Positions 8,629 through 20,004 of a DNA stretch of 64,000 nucleotides are shown here, piece after piece. The translations under genes and the position numbers were made by a program. The stretch covers positions 50,884,491-50,948,490 of the forward strand of contig CATQJL010000112.1 of assembly GCA_958299035.1 (NCBI GenBank), written 5' to 3'. The stretch is from Cylicocyclus nassatus. Taxonomy: Eukaryota; Nematoda; Chromadorea; Rhabditida; Strongylidae. A model generated the notes under the pieces. It did no database searches, had not been told where the DNA came from, and worked only from the letters and a program-made list of their open reading frames with translations. Every line of letters starts with the position of its first letter. Positions within the stretch are counted from its first letter, which is position 1.

Positions 8629-10252
8629 ATGGAAACCACACCACCACTATCTTGGATGGTGCATCCCATAAAGGTCCAGCTTGTCCGCGGAGGGCGTGAG
8701 CAATTTGTGGAAGGAAACTTATATACTGTAGATCCGGTCACTGGAAGCTTGGTGTTGCTCCAATTTCAGAACGAAAGTGAGCTGTTTTGTTTTTTCGTTT
8801 TTGCAGTAGAGGTGAAGTGTGCAAATGAAATGATGATTTTGCGCTGATAAACATATTTCTGTCTCAACCAAGGGGATCTTTAAATCAACGGAATTGAAGA
8901 CACCTCATTTTATCTGGTATTTTTCTATTTCATTTCTGGTTCAATAAGTTTGATGTGAGTCCATCGGAGATTTTGAGAACTGAATCGCAAAATTACACTA
9001 TAGACGCTGGTGACATAACATGGTTTTCTTGGCTTCCATCGGGTGGTCCACGTAAAGTGCAGAAATTTTTCATTATGCCATTTAATCAAGTGGCAAACTT
9101 TGTCTTTATCTGGTAGTCAAGATAGTCTTGTAAAAGACTTTGTAGATTAATTTCAAGATGTTTTCTCTAGCTTTGGCAAAAGCATTTTCTCGCTTTTGAA
9201 GGTTGTTCACGATCGCGCAATGGTCCTTTAACGAAATTTCGTCCAACTACGACTGGCATGAATTTGGAAGGGCAGACTTCCTCACAGATAGGATAGGGAC
9301 AGTCCGTGGGTCTGTTGGGCCAGTTGGAAAGCCAAACATCATTTTTTGAAATTTCCGGAGGATAGATCTTACACCATCGCTGTAATTCCTTTTTGCCGTG
9401 GGCATTTGCCTGGTCCTTTCAAATCCAGACAACTGTTTCGGACCTAGAAAGCAACACAGTCCTCTGAAATTTGCTTCCGAGTGTTTTTCAGGATCTCAAA
9501 AACCAGAGATCTGTGGTATAGCGATTGCAATCAAAAATTCTTCGAATCAGTTCGTTCCGACTAGATACCGAAGTCAAAAATTGCTGGAACTTTTCAAAAG
9601 AATCTGGACCTAAGCTTCAGAAACATAGCATATAGACTAAAAATGGGTTTTCCTCCCGTCACTCTTCATTTGAACCACTCTGTAAGCAACTTTAATCTGT
9701 CGGATAAACAAAATTCTCAAGAAGGCATTTTGCAGTCGTATGGCAAACCGTCCGTTCCACTTTACCGTCTCAAAACCTTCACCAGCTTGCTACTTCTAAG
9801 TGCCATTATCGTAATCGTTATGAAAATTACTGTTTAGAGCCGTCAAAGCTTCTCTGGATTCCTCGTGAAGGTTATACGTCTGTTTCCATTTTGGACGAGC
9901 CATCTAATTATTGCCAACGGCACAGCGTAGAGTTGGCAGATATGATGAGCCACATGCTTGGTATGCGACAGGTTGAAGAATATGATGCTAATGAAGTCGA
10001 GCAAAGGTTGTTCATGTGAAAAACTAGATACCAAAATGGGTAGTCAAATATAGTGGAAATTCTAGTCGTGGCCGCCTCTTGTCCTGGCTCGAAGCAAATC
10101 ATGTTGACGTTAAACAGTGCGAAGACGGATCTCTTCTGATCTTTGGAGCAGCTCGTATACATCCACCATACACTGAGGAAAATTGTACCAGTGATAATGC
10201 TATTGTTTTGAAAAGATTAAGAGCTCTAGTTGCAAAAGTGCCCAAGCAATAA
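8629..10252 (+). CDS. Gemin6 homologue (SMN complex, Sm-like fold)
   Basis: Three exons, 8629-8776, 9838-10006 and 10054-10252, join in phase through GT-AG introns of 1061 and 47 nt to give 171 aa, close to the 167 aa of human Gemin6. Residues about 10-75 match the Sm-like N-terminal domain (a KVQLV strand, then EGNLYTVDPVTGSLVLLQF, equivalent to the human TTDPVSANIVLVNF strand). The C-terminal domain is clearer: LLSWLEANHVDV, ARIHPPYTEENC and DNAIVLKRLRALV match the human LKKWLEKNHIPI, TIDPPYGPENC and NEIILSRVQDLI. In other animals Gemin6 pairs with Gemin7 in the SMN complex that loads Sm proteins on snRNAs. The 1061-nt first intron shows no coding exon of its own. The donor at 10006/10007 was chosen because the earlier GT at 9961 breaks the frame. 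Confidence 0.92.
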
Positions 10253-10954
10253 TTCGCTAAAACCCTCTTTCACTGTGTCTTCCTCTGTGCCCTAGAATTG
10301 ACTTCATTTGATCTCGTTTTGTTCCCTATTTTTCCTCTGTATAATTTTATGAGATTTCTGGTTACTTATCATCAAAAATTTGTACTCGTATTCTGATAAA
10401 TCGGCATGAGTGCGTGCTTCACTTGCCGCAGAAATGGCAACAGTATTCTGTTAAAACAGGAACACTTTGACTCATACAAAATCTGCATCCAGAAAGCTGA
10501 AACGAATTTACTTGGCAGAGAACACCAAAGAAGGGGTTATCTTTTAACTACACCTATATTCTCGCTTACTTTTTTCATTTTTGGGCTGGCATCTGAATAA
10601 TCGCTTTCACCTGAGGTCAAGACGAAAAAGGGCAAACAAAAATCCACGGTTTCATCTGTATTTCACTGCCTAAGAAAGTCGAGAAAGAAGGAGGACAGGG
10701 TACGCGGTTTAAAATTTGTCATTATACTCTGAAAAATGAAAGGAACTCTTTTTCCTCAAAATCTTAGCACGGAAATCAGAGATTCAATAGCCTTGGTGAA
10801 AGTACTCCTCTTATTTCAAGTTAAAAAAAGCTAAATAAAAGTGTTGTTCGCTCATTCGCAAAGCCTCTTGGAACAGTGCAAAATCCAATAATTCTGACGT
10901 TTTTGAGCAGGATTTAATGACAAACCTCAATATCTCTAACAATAAGTATCAATG
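10253..10954. other. Intergenic, no gene recognised
   Basis: AT-rich, T-tract-rich sequence following the Gemin6 stop; the first few hundred bases are probably its 3' UTR and terminator region. I see no conserved reading frame. Confidence 0.5.
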
Positions 10955-11105
10955 ACGTACCCAGGATTCGCTCGGGGGAGGGGGGGGACCGAAAAATTTT
11001 TTTGGGGGTGCTTTCGAAAATTTTTGCGGACACATGACCCCGAAATTTCGAATACAACCCGAAAATTTTTTGCAAAATCAATTAGAACTTTTAAAAATTT
11101 TTCAA
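10955..11105. mobile_element. Fragment of the CAGTGGCGTACC hAT-type MITE family
   Basis: TGACGTACCCAGGATTCGCTC followed by a G-run and AAAATTTTT blocks matches the right end of the copies at 6278 and 33124 in inverse orientation. Only one end is present and no target duplication is visible. Confidence 0.5.
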
Positions 11106-11139
11106 AATTATTTTAATCTCTCTATAAATGGAGCAAAAA

Positions 11140-12480
11140 CCTTTATGTCTGTAGACATTCCCCTTAGTCGCGGAGGATAGCGGTGAAGCGCATTTTGGTT
11201 GCTGGCCATCAGGGCCGATAGTAATCCCCCCGACCTGGCGGCAGGTCTCGTCGGCAGGTCGCTGGCACCTTTTCCGTGAGGTGGCCAGAAAGTGAGACCC
11301 CAAATTTAGGCCGTCCCAGGCCTTTCTCCAAAAAATTTTCTCGATAAAGATGCCGCCTCGACTCTGTAGAAAACTCCATACGTCTGCGGTTCCAGTACTC
11401 CTCCTTTAGGCTTGAGATATACCTGACGATGGGTCGCTATAGCTGACGATAAGACGCCGCCAGCAGCAACGCCTTTTGCGCGTATCGATTGACGCCAGAC
11501 GACGCCGCTGCTCCTGGCTGCTGCAGCCAACGCGAAACTGACCCGCTATACTTAGCGATGCTGCGCTGCTCTACGCTGCTCGTAGCTGCTATGCGCTGCT
11601 CCTTGCTGCTCTGCGATCTGAAGCACACTTTTTCTGAGCTTTTCTCAGCTGCTTTTGGCGATTTTCATGAGATTGTCCTCATTTTTGACCGTTTTCATCC
11701 GTTTTTGATCATTTTTTCATTTTTTTTTCATTTTCTGAGAAAAGTCTGTTATATTTCTGAAAAAAATGGTTAAGAAACGATTCACGTAAGAACGAGAATG
11801 TTAAAAATGAGTCCTACGACAACGGAGCACCCCCAAGTAACAATAACACAAAACAAATGATCGAAAATACACAATAGGGGGCGTAATAACCCCATAAACT
11901 AATATAATGTGATAAAAAGTGCTGCTGGCAACTTGTCGCGCCCTAGATGCTCGCAGCGCGTGTTTTCGCAGCCTGCGTCGGCGGCAAAGAAATCGCCGCT
12001 AGCAGCGAAGAGCAGCGCAGACATCAGCGATTCGCCAACACCCGCTATACCTCTATCGTCAGGTATATCTCAAGCCTTAGGCTCCCGCCAGAGTGCCGAA
12101 GCCATGCCAGCGCTACGCCAGCGCCGAGCTAGCGTTTCGATCCATACACGTGTATTTCATTGGGGCGGGGTCTTGGCTGAGAACTAGGTCAGCTAGCCCT
12201 GCCCCAACGAAATACACTTGTATCGATCGAAACGCTGGCTCGACGCTGGCGTAGCGCTGGCATGGCTTCGGCACTCTGGCGGGAGCTTTAGTAAAATATC
12301 TGGAAGCGCGGGAGGAGCTGCCGGCAACTTCGCGAAGTCAGTTGCCAGCAACCTGCCGGCAGCTCGTCGAAATCCGCAAGATGGCAGCTGCCGGCAGGTC
12401 AGAGAGCACGGGAAATAGCGTGCTCTTTTGAGAGAGGGAGCTGCCGGCATCTCGACGTGCCCCTACCACGTCGAGGTGGT
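11140..12480. repeat. GC-rich inverted-repeat block
   Basis: Segment 11407-11430 (CTTGAGATATACCTGACGAT) recurs inverted at 12055-12075. Inside, 12081-12286 is a 206-bp near-perfect palindrome with arms of about 95 bp beginning GCTCCCGCCAGAGTGCC. CTGCCGGCAG and related motifs recur at both flanks (11230-11265, 12310-12455). Base composition is far more GC-rich than its surroundings. No protein family is recognisable, so this looks like nested foldback elements. Confidence 0.7.
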
Positions 12481-12844
12481 GGCATCTTTGCCGACGGCGT
12501 CTGCGAGTTTGCGATTTGCGGCGATATCACACAATTTACGTCAGGCGAAGAAATCAAAAATTCTACTTTTCATCAAAAAAAACTATAATTTTTCTCATTA
12601 CATGAGTTTTTCTTTTTTAAAACGACGAGTTTCTTACAGAGAAAAAATCCAGTAATGCCTTAAAATCAAAAAGAACACCATCTTTTTTGGCAATCCCTTA
12701 TAAATCTCGTTTGCACCGATTTCGTCCCTCTGTCGCTCATATCAATCAGCTGTTCTTTCAGGTCAAAGTCTCTCACGCAATGTATCGATCCCTCTTACAG
12801 GCAGCAATTTATCAGCGCGTTCCTCCTATTGCTGGTGCAAATCG

Positions 12845-12925
12845 CGATTGCTGACCGAATGGTCGAGTGGTTAACGTGGTGGCACTTCACGTTAACGCAC
12901 ACGGGTTCGACCGAGGGCGAGGTAG
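12845..12925 (+). repeat. tRNA-Ser/Leu-like promoter remnant (SINE or tRNA pseudogene)
   Basis: TGGTCGAGTGGTTAACG is a good internal A box/D-arm and GGGTTCGACC a good B box 45 nt later. The anticodon arm lacks U33 and the T stem does not pair, so this is not a working tRNA gene; a tRNA-derived SINE head is the simplest reading. Confidence 0.4.
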
Positions 12926-13880
12926 CAATTTTGCGGCTGTCTGCGTCGTCAAAATTTAATGTGCGAAATGATTGCGTGCTAAGGTTACATAAGAATATCA
13001 AAACCTATAATCACTCCGCGAGCTGTCGGCGGAGTTGGCATCTTTCCGCGATGTGTACCAACTTGCCGGCATCTATGATGCCACCAGATAGGGTAGATTA
13101 CTACCGGCCCAGGTGATGGTAAGGATGGTAGGAAGCGAACCCAAGAGAAATCAAAAGTAGGATAAGTTTCGCTACCTAAGAAGTCAAGCACGATGGACTG
13201 GCTCCAAAAAGGGGTCGAACCCGGGATGCCAGCTCGTTATTTATATGTATAAACAAGTCACTTGCACATTTTTATGACCTTAACTTTCAGAAATCTCGCG
13301 ACACATTTTCGGGGGGGGGGGCTTGACTCCAACGGACCACATTATAGCAAGACTTCCAATAGTAGGAAGGTCAGGACTTAGCACACGTGACACGCTGACA
13401 GGCTGTAATCTTTTCAGTTATATAGCAAAGAGGATATTGTTTCTGCAGATTATCACTATATTTTCATCCTATAAGGGTTTCCCTCCTTATTTTGGAATAT
13501 TCTGAATCTTAGACTAATTTCGGTACCTGTATAATGCAGTACTTGTTTCCTGTTTTGAGATTATGTACAGTCAAGTGGTTGGTCACCCCTCCACAATTAC
13601 TGCAACCTCTGCTCTGCGTTTATGACTTGCGCCACGGAGGCGGTCTTTTCGCACAGGCGGAACTACGCTTCGCCTTCAGAAAGCTCAGCTACGCCATAGA
13701 AAGCTTAAAATCTGTAGTTACTACATTGTACGATTGATTATGGAGTATCACTAGGTGAATGCATGTGTATCGAAGTTGTTGGAGATATTTTCCTTCAATC
13801 TATCGCTAAAAATCTCGGGTAAATGAGTCGGTGAATTTACTTTCATTGCAACTGGTCATTGTACTGAAAATATAATATTA

Positions 13881-14751
13881 CGTTGTCCCGAAAGTTTTGT
13901 CGGTTTTTTAAACAACTATAAAATCACGCACAGTAAAGACCTGAATGAGTTTCAAGGTGCATTCCATGCAGCTTTCCCTTCTCTTTCTAAAGGTTACATT
14001 TTTGAACCACAATCTTGTATGCTTTCTTTGGTAATTGCCAAAATTCTCCACCCGTGATTTTATCTGCTCAAAGTTAGGGTAATTTTTAAAAATTTCAAAT
14101 CGAAGTTTGGAAAAGGATCAAGTATGAATTAAGTAGAGCAATTCTCGGGCTACAAGGCCTTATTTTTAGATTCTTCCAATCTGGTGTTTTTAGCTTCAAA
14201 AAATTATTTCTTCGGAGGTCTCGATTTTTGACAAAGTCATGAAACACCTGACTGCAGCAAATACACGAAAGCTTTTGAAGTTTTTGCGCATTAAAACGTG
14301 ATTCTTATTGAACGTTATTTATGCAATATAAACAAGTTTGATTTGCTTCAAAAAGCAGCTTTTTGGAATTTTCGGTACTTTTACGTGGTAAACGTAGTCA
14401 AAAAGCCATGGTTTTTATTGAATAAATAATTATAACGGACTTGGTAAACGTGACCCATGTAATCTAAAATGGGCATAATGTAGCCAAAGGTTTGCTCTAC
14501 ATAAGGGTTAGCGGAGATCTTTGAAAAAATCAGGATAGAACTTTTTAAAATTCAAGAAAGATTTGACGTTACTGCTGAGCTGTTCAAAAAGCCAAGGCGA
14601 TAACATCGCAAAGACGGGTCAGATCAGACAGCAAATTTAGAAGTAAGAAAGAAGAAAATCTGAATAGAATGGTACCTAGGTCGTTCATAGATTGATGTTC
14701 TGTGAGTTAGAGTGAGCGATGAAAAAAACCGACAAAACTTTCGGGGCAACC
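13881..14751. mobile_element. mariner-type non-autonomous element, GTTGTCCCGAAAG family, copy 1
   Basis: 871 bp between inverted GTTGTCCCGAAAGTTTTGTCGG termini, with TA at both edges. The interior has no transposase but is shared with the copy at 15931 (CAAAATCACGCAC, GGTACTTTTACGTGGTAAA, GTAAACGTG, GTTTGCTCTACATAA). Copy 1 is about 95 bp longer. Confidence 0.85.
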
Positions 14752-15930
14752 TAATAGATTGCGTGCTTTATTATTCAGTAACAAAAAGGAGACTATTCGT
14801 TGAAAAAAAAAACATTGCATTCTTATATTTTATTATGAATGTCTCTGATAAAACAGATTGTATAATCCTTTTGGTGACACGCATTCTTTCTAGTGGTGTT
14901 AGACCAAAACTTTTTTTGAGATTCTTATGTAACATAAGCCAAGAAGGACAACAACCTCATTTGCAATCTCCTAACATTCATAATAAATGTAGAAGGCGAC
15001 CATCAAGCGATATCTGTGGTGAAAGCCAATATCTTTCGCGTCTTTATTATCAGTGTCAGTAGGAACGTGACTGAAAGCGTGTAAAAGCTCCGTATCGACG
15101 TAAGTAGTTTAGTTCCAAACATCTCGTTTTTTCTCCGATTTGGCCTATTCAGCTTATCATTCGCAATGATTTGCGTTTAATCTTCTTTAGCAAAGCTTCT
15201 CGGTCTAAACACGATTACCTCCATGTCTTGCACTTTCACATAACTTTTGAAGGTGTTTTACGCGCAAAATCTTGCATTACCTGCTTAAGTGCGTTTTATT
15301 ACGAGAGAAAGGTGGGAGTTTCCTTGCTACTTGATAAGGACCTTTTAGCGATAAAAATGAAACAATCACAAAAAATCCCATGGCCATATTGAACTCAGCT
15401 GACTGACCACTACAAAGCTTAAACAAATTTTCAGCTTGGTACAACAATGGTAAGCGACGGATTTCGCATTTTTATATGTGATCAAAGGAGCTGCGTTTGG
15501 GATTGTCTTGCGCAGTTCGTATGTCAATTTCCTTTACTGACAACTTTGTTCCGAATTCGCAATTTCTCAAAAAGCTAAAACACAGTTCTCCTGCTCACTC
15601 ACTGCTCTCCTTTTTGCGATGCAATCAGAGATACCGCACAACTCACAATGAAACAGTCGTCACTCAAGTATCAAGCTAAGAGCAATAGTGTCCACAGCGC
15701 TTTGAAAACTCATAGCAGGTCGGTACCAGCGGTGATTTGTGAAAAATTTGAGATTTAGCCTTGTGAAAATTTTGCCGGCAAGCCTCTCAATAAAATTCCG
15801 AGATTACTGATCCACCAAAATGTAAAGCACCTCAAATTTTTCTCGGCGGGCGTGGAACGCCCTCCATTTGAAATTCTATCGTTTCCCACTCCCCGCTCCT
15901 CAGACGAGAGATAAGGGGGTGGACATATTA
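14752..15930. other. No gene recognised
   Basis: Two mariner-type copies flank this stretch. Short open frames (14712-15062, 15171-15392) have no family resemblance, no splice support and ordinary local composition. Confidence 0.5.
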
Positions 15931-16707
15931 GGTTGTCCCGAAAGTTTTGTCGGTTTTTTTCAAACCACTACAAAATCACGCACAATAATTTTTAAAATTC
16001 TCCATCCGCCAATTTTATCTGGTCAAAGATCGGGTAATTTTTAAAAAATTCGTTCTAAAGTTTCCAATATGATCAAGTATGATTCTAATAGAGCAATTCT
16101 CGAACTAAAAGGCCACCTTTTTCAGATTCTCCTAATCTGCTGTTTATGCCTTGAAAAAAATTATCTCTTAAGAGGTCTCGATTTTTGGCAAAGTCATGAA
16201 ACACGCAAATGCAGCATATTCACGGAATATTCAAAGTTTCTCCGAATTGAAAAATGATCCTTATTAAAGATCATTTATGCAACATGACCAAGTTTGATTT
16301 GCCTTGAAAAAGCAGCTTTTTGAAATTTTCGGTACTTTTACGTGGTAAATGTAATCAAAAAGTCGCGGTTTTTATTAAATAATTGATTATAACGGACATG
16401 GTAAACGTGGCCCATGTAATCTAAAATAAAAAGAATGTAGCCAAAGGTTTGCTCTACATAACAGTTACCAGCGCTCTTTGAAAACAATAGCACGAAAATT
16501 TTTAAAATTTAGGAAAGATTTGGCATTACTGTTGAGCTGCTTAAGAATGGCGATAACATCGCAAAGGCAGGGTAGATCAGAGATGAAATACAGCTGTATG
16601 AAAGAGGATAAAAACTTGAATCAAATGGTATCTAGCTTGCCCATGGATTGGTGTTCTGTGAATTTCAGTGATCGATGAAAGAAACCGACAAAACTTTGGG
16701 GACAACC
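15931..16707. mobile_element. mariner-type non-autonomous element, copy 2
   Basis: 777 bp, termini GGTTGTCCCGAAAG and CTTTGGGGACAACC, TA on both sides (15929-15930, 16708-16709). Same orientation and interior as the copy at 13881, with scattered substitutions and short deletions. Confidence 0.88.
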
Positions 16708-16989
16708 TAATATGATGAGGGGATGTAAGTTGACAAATAACATGATTTGAAATTGTGTTCAGCCACACTTAGCCCCGTTAAAGTCAAAAGTAAGCCAGGG
16801 CCCGGCATGATTATGGCAAATCTTAGTTGATCGTTCTATATGAAAAGGCCAAGGAGTTATCATAATCACCCGTTCATACGTATACATACCCCTTATTGTT
16901 TGACATGCTCACGTCGTGAAAAACAGATCTTTGCACGAGTAACGTGTTCAAACATGATCGTGTTCAAGACTGCAACGCACACGAAGGAT

Positions 16990-18930
16990 CGTTGGTCCAA
17001 CGAGGGAGGATTCTTATCGAAGTGGCCGTATGGGAAGTGATGCAGATGGGTAGATAGCACTTCGAACGCATCTTAAATATTCATTATCTGCGCAACATTT
17101 TTGTAAATATAGTTATGGGCCTTTGCTTTCTTCATAACGGGCTTCCCTCTATCAAGGCGCAACAAGGCATTTACGTTGACGCGGCGTGGTGTTTCGGTAA
17201 ATGGCTGCGGTTTACAGGTTAGTGAACAGGGCTCGAGTCCTTGTCACTCAGCAGTTTTGCATTCTAAGACGGCTTTATTGTAGTATTCTCAATTCTTGTG
17301 CGTTGATAATCCAAAACTCGCTTATTCTTGACACTTGTAAAATCGGCAAGAGATTGGCTATTGAATTTCATGCTTTTTCTAGAAAGGACAGCTTTTTATC
17401 TATAACTAAAAAAGTGCTCCACTGTTGGCCACATTCAAAAACTGATCACTTGTGCTCGAACCGCGAAGCGGCACGATGTAGATTTGTAGTACGCGAATGT
17501 CTCGAATATTTATTAGGTGGGTGCAAAAGTTCTTGCGCCGAATTTTCAAAAAATCATAACTTCCTTGCCACTCCATGGATTTTCTTGATTTTAATTTCAT
17601 CTGAAAGAGGAAACCATTCCCTTTTCAACGGTACCTTTGCTGTGAAGCGTCGTTAGAAAGTTCCAAAGCTAGCAGCAATTGAAGGAAAGTAGTCAAGATC
17701 GACATTTTTCAAGCTGGTTCACGAAAAATTCTGCAAGTATTCTTATTTGATAGAGAAAATTTTGCACATTACAGTGGTACCTTTTTCATTGATTAAAACG
17801 AAGTAGATCGAGAGTTAGAAGCAATTAAAGAGAATTTCTTTAGTTTTGCAATTTTTGAGCACAATCAAAAAAGCTTGAAAACGTCACAGAATAGGCGAAA
17901 AAGTCGTAAACATGGGTTTTGTGATCTTCCCTTTCTAGCTGAGCGAAAATCGTGCCAATCGGGAGCAATTTTTATTTTTCGTGATTTATTCGGATTTTCG
18001 GGTCTGCGTTTTTCACGAAAATGAAAATTGCTCCCGATTGGCACGATTTTCGCTCAGCTAGAAAGGGGAGGTCACAAAACCCATGTTTATGACTTTTTCG
18101 CCTGTTCTGTGACGTTTTCAAGCTTGCAGAATTTTTCGTGATCCCAGCTTAAAAAATGTCGATCTTGACTAATTTCCTTCAATTGCTTTTAACTCTCGAA
18201 CTTACCAACGCTAATTCATGGCAAAGGCACCGCTATAAAGAAAAAGGTTTTCTCTTTCAAACAGAAATAAATGTAAAAAATTCCACCAAGAAGGAAGGAA
18301 GTTATGGTTTTTTGAAAATTCGGCGCAAGAACTTTTGCACCCACCTAATATTACTTGCACAAGGTAAAAGAGGTTACAAGAACCAGAAAACATAAGTTGC
18401 CTGAGAAGATTACCTTCGGGCTCCTCGTCGGGATAGGCCTTACGTCCTCCTTGAACTCCCGGCTCCCCCTTTAAGAGCCCTGCGGCTCTCTCAAAACATA
18501 ATTCACAGATAAGCCGTGATGTTTATAAACTATGATGAGGCACGCAGTACCGTGTTCTCATTCATTGGAATCATGATCGTGAGAGTCAGACAACTTGTAG
18601 CGAGATTACGATTACCGCTCACGCGTGGCATTTTCGAAGGCAAGCAATATTTTTAGTTAAATGCAAAATTGCTGGGCGATAACAGGACTCGGACCCTGTT
18701 TACTCACCTGTAAACCGCAGCCATTCACTACTATACCACGCCGCCACAACTAAACGCCTTTCCACGCCTTGATAAAAGGAAGCACGTTGTTGGGGGAAAA
18801 CAAAGACCCCTAACTCTTTCTGCAGGAAAACTCCGCAGATCAAGAAAACGTATTTGAGATCAGCGTTCGAAGAGCAATCTACTTATTTGCATCACTTCCC
18901 ATATGGCCGCTTCGACCAAAAATCCTTCCC
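16990..18930. repeat. Large imperfect inverted repeat with tRNA-like sequence in both arms
   Basis: The left arm (about 16990-17300) matches the reverse complement of about 18660-18930: GTGGCCGTATGGGAAGTGATGC, TATCAAGGCG and GGCTGCGGTTTACAGG recur. Each arm holds a GGCTCGAGTCC or GGTCCGAGTCC B box (17232 plus, about 18693 minus). The left-arm T stem pairs, but the anticodon arm is not canonical. A separate foldback (17516-18345) sits between the arms. Confidence 0.65.
17516..18345. mobile_element. Foldback DNA transposon, GGTGGGTGCAAAAG termini
   Basis: 830 bp bounded by GGTGGGTGCAAAAGTTCTTG and its inverse, with TA at 17514-17515 and 18346-18347. The two halves are inverted copies (the same GGAAGTTATGATTTTTTGAAAATTCGG stretch occurs on both strands), with the centre near 17990. 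There is no transposase. Confidence 0.85.
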
Positions 18931-19983
18931 TGGTGGGTGGCTTTTCAAAAACCACTTACCCTCTTGAAAGACATCAAACGCTGATCATAATTCTGCCCTC
19001 CTTACTTGCCTAGCGCTTCTGGACAAGAAGTCATGAGAGCTTTTGTACCAAGTCTACGAGGGCGTGAACTCAAGGAAATCATTTACACAAGTCTTGTGAG
19101 GTCAAGAGGAACATTAGTGAACCTTGCATCATTCTACCAGGAAAACTTTCTTGTTTGCTACTCTGACGTTCGCATTTATTCCATGTGCGAGTGGGAAAGG
19201 CAGTAAGCATCAACTTTTCCTGATCAAAATTTCGGTTTTTTGCTCAAAAGTTCAGAATTCTCCACACCCAGTGTCGATTGGCAGACATGGAAAACAGAGA
19301 AATTAGCGTTCAGTGTAGTACAGACTTTATGCATTTCAACTGAATTCCCTTGCAAGTAGTTTGGAACAAAAAAAAACGTTGCAAAATGTTAACTTTGCGT
19401 GGTGATCTTTCGCTTTTGAAATGTTAAAACAATCCTTCTAAAATTTGATAATTGGGGGAAAAAGGTGAATCGAAGCGTGGCCACTTGGTCGTCTTCCATT
19501 AGTTCTGGTGATCAGGACGGACAAAATTTTTAAGACGACTTAATATCTACATGCTGGTTTCTGGTTCAAAGTTCCCATTCTTTGGTAGCAGTAAACTGAC
19601 ATGAAAGTTACTCTAAAATCATGAAAATCATTTTACCATCGACAACTTTTGAGATCGATAGCATCACATACAAAATCATTGTTGACTATGAATAGATGTA
19701 AATCCCGTCGTGTAAACACACTGTCTTCTCTGCTCTAAAATTCGAAAACAATGATGGTGATGAGTGGATATTGTTCGTACGCGAAAAGACAAGGGGTTAG
19801 AGGGTGTATAAACTTCGTGAGGTTCTGGGCAGCATCAATGAAGTGAGTCATAGATAGAGAGTTTTCAAGCCTCAAGCAGTGCTGAATGATCTTATAAAAA
19901 GTTTTCTAAAGATTTGTACGATTTGCTCTTATCCAAGCATTAATCATTTTTCCAATAAAGAGTGACTAACTAACAAGTATTGG

Positions 19984-19994
19984 ATCTATTTCAG
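19984..19994 (+). promoter_or_regulatory. TTTCAG acceptor before cathepsin B-like gene 1 ATG
   Basis: ATCTATTTCAG ends 10 nt before the ATG at 20005. That spacing is typical of a nematode SL trans-splice site, though a cis-spliced 5' UTR exon is equally possible. Confidence 0.45.
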
Positions 19995-20004
19995 AATAAT
20001 CGGA

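Noticed and set aside
13195..13240. GGGTTCGACCCC B-box-like sequence on the minus strand
   Set aside because: No A box at a suitable distance; probably a SINE fragment.
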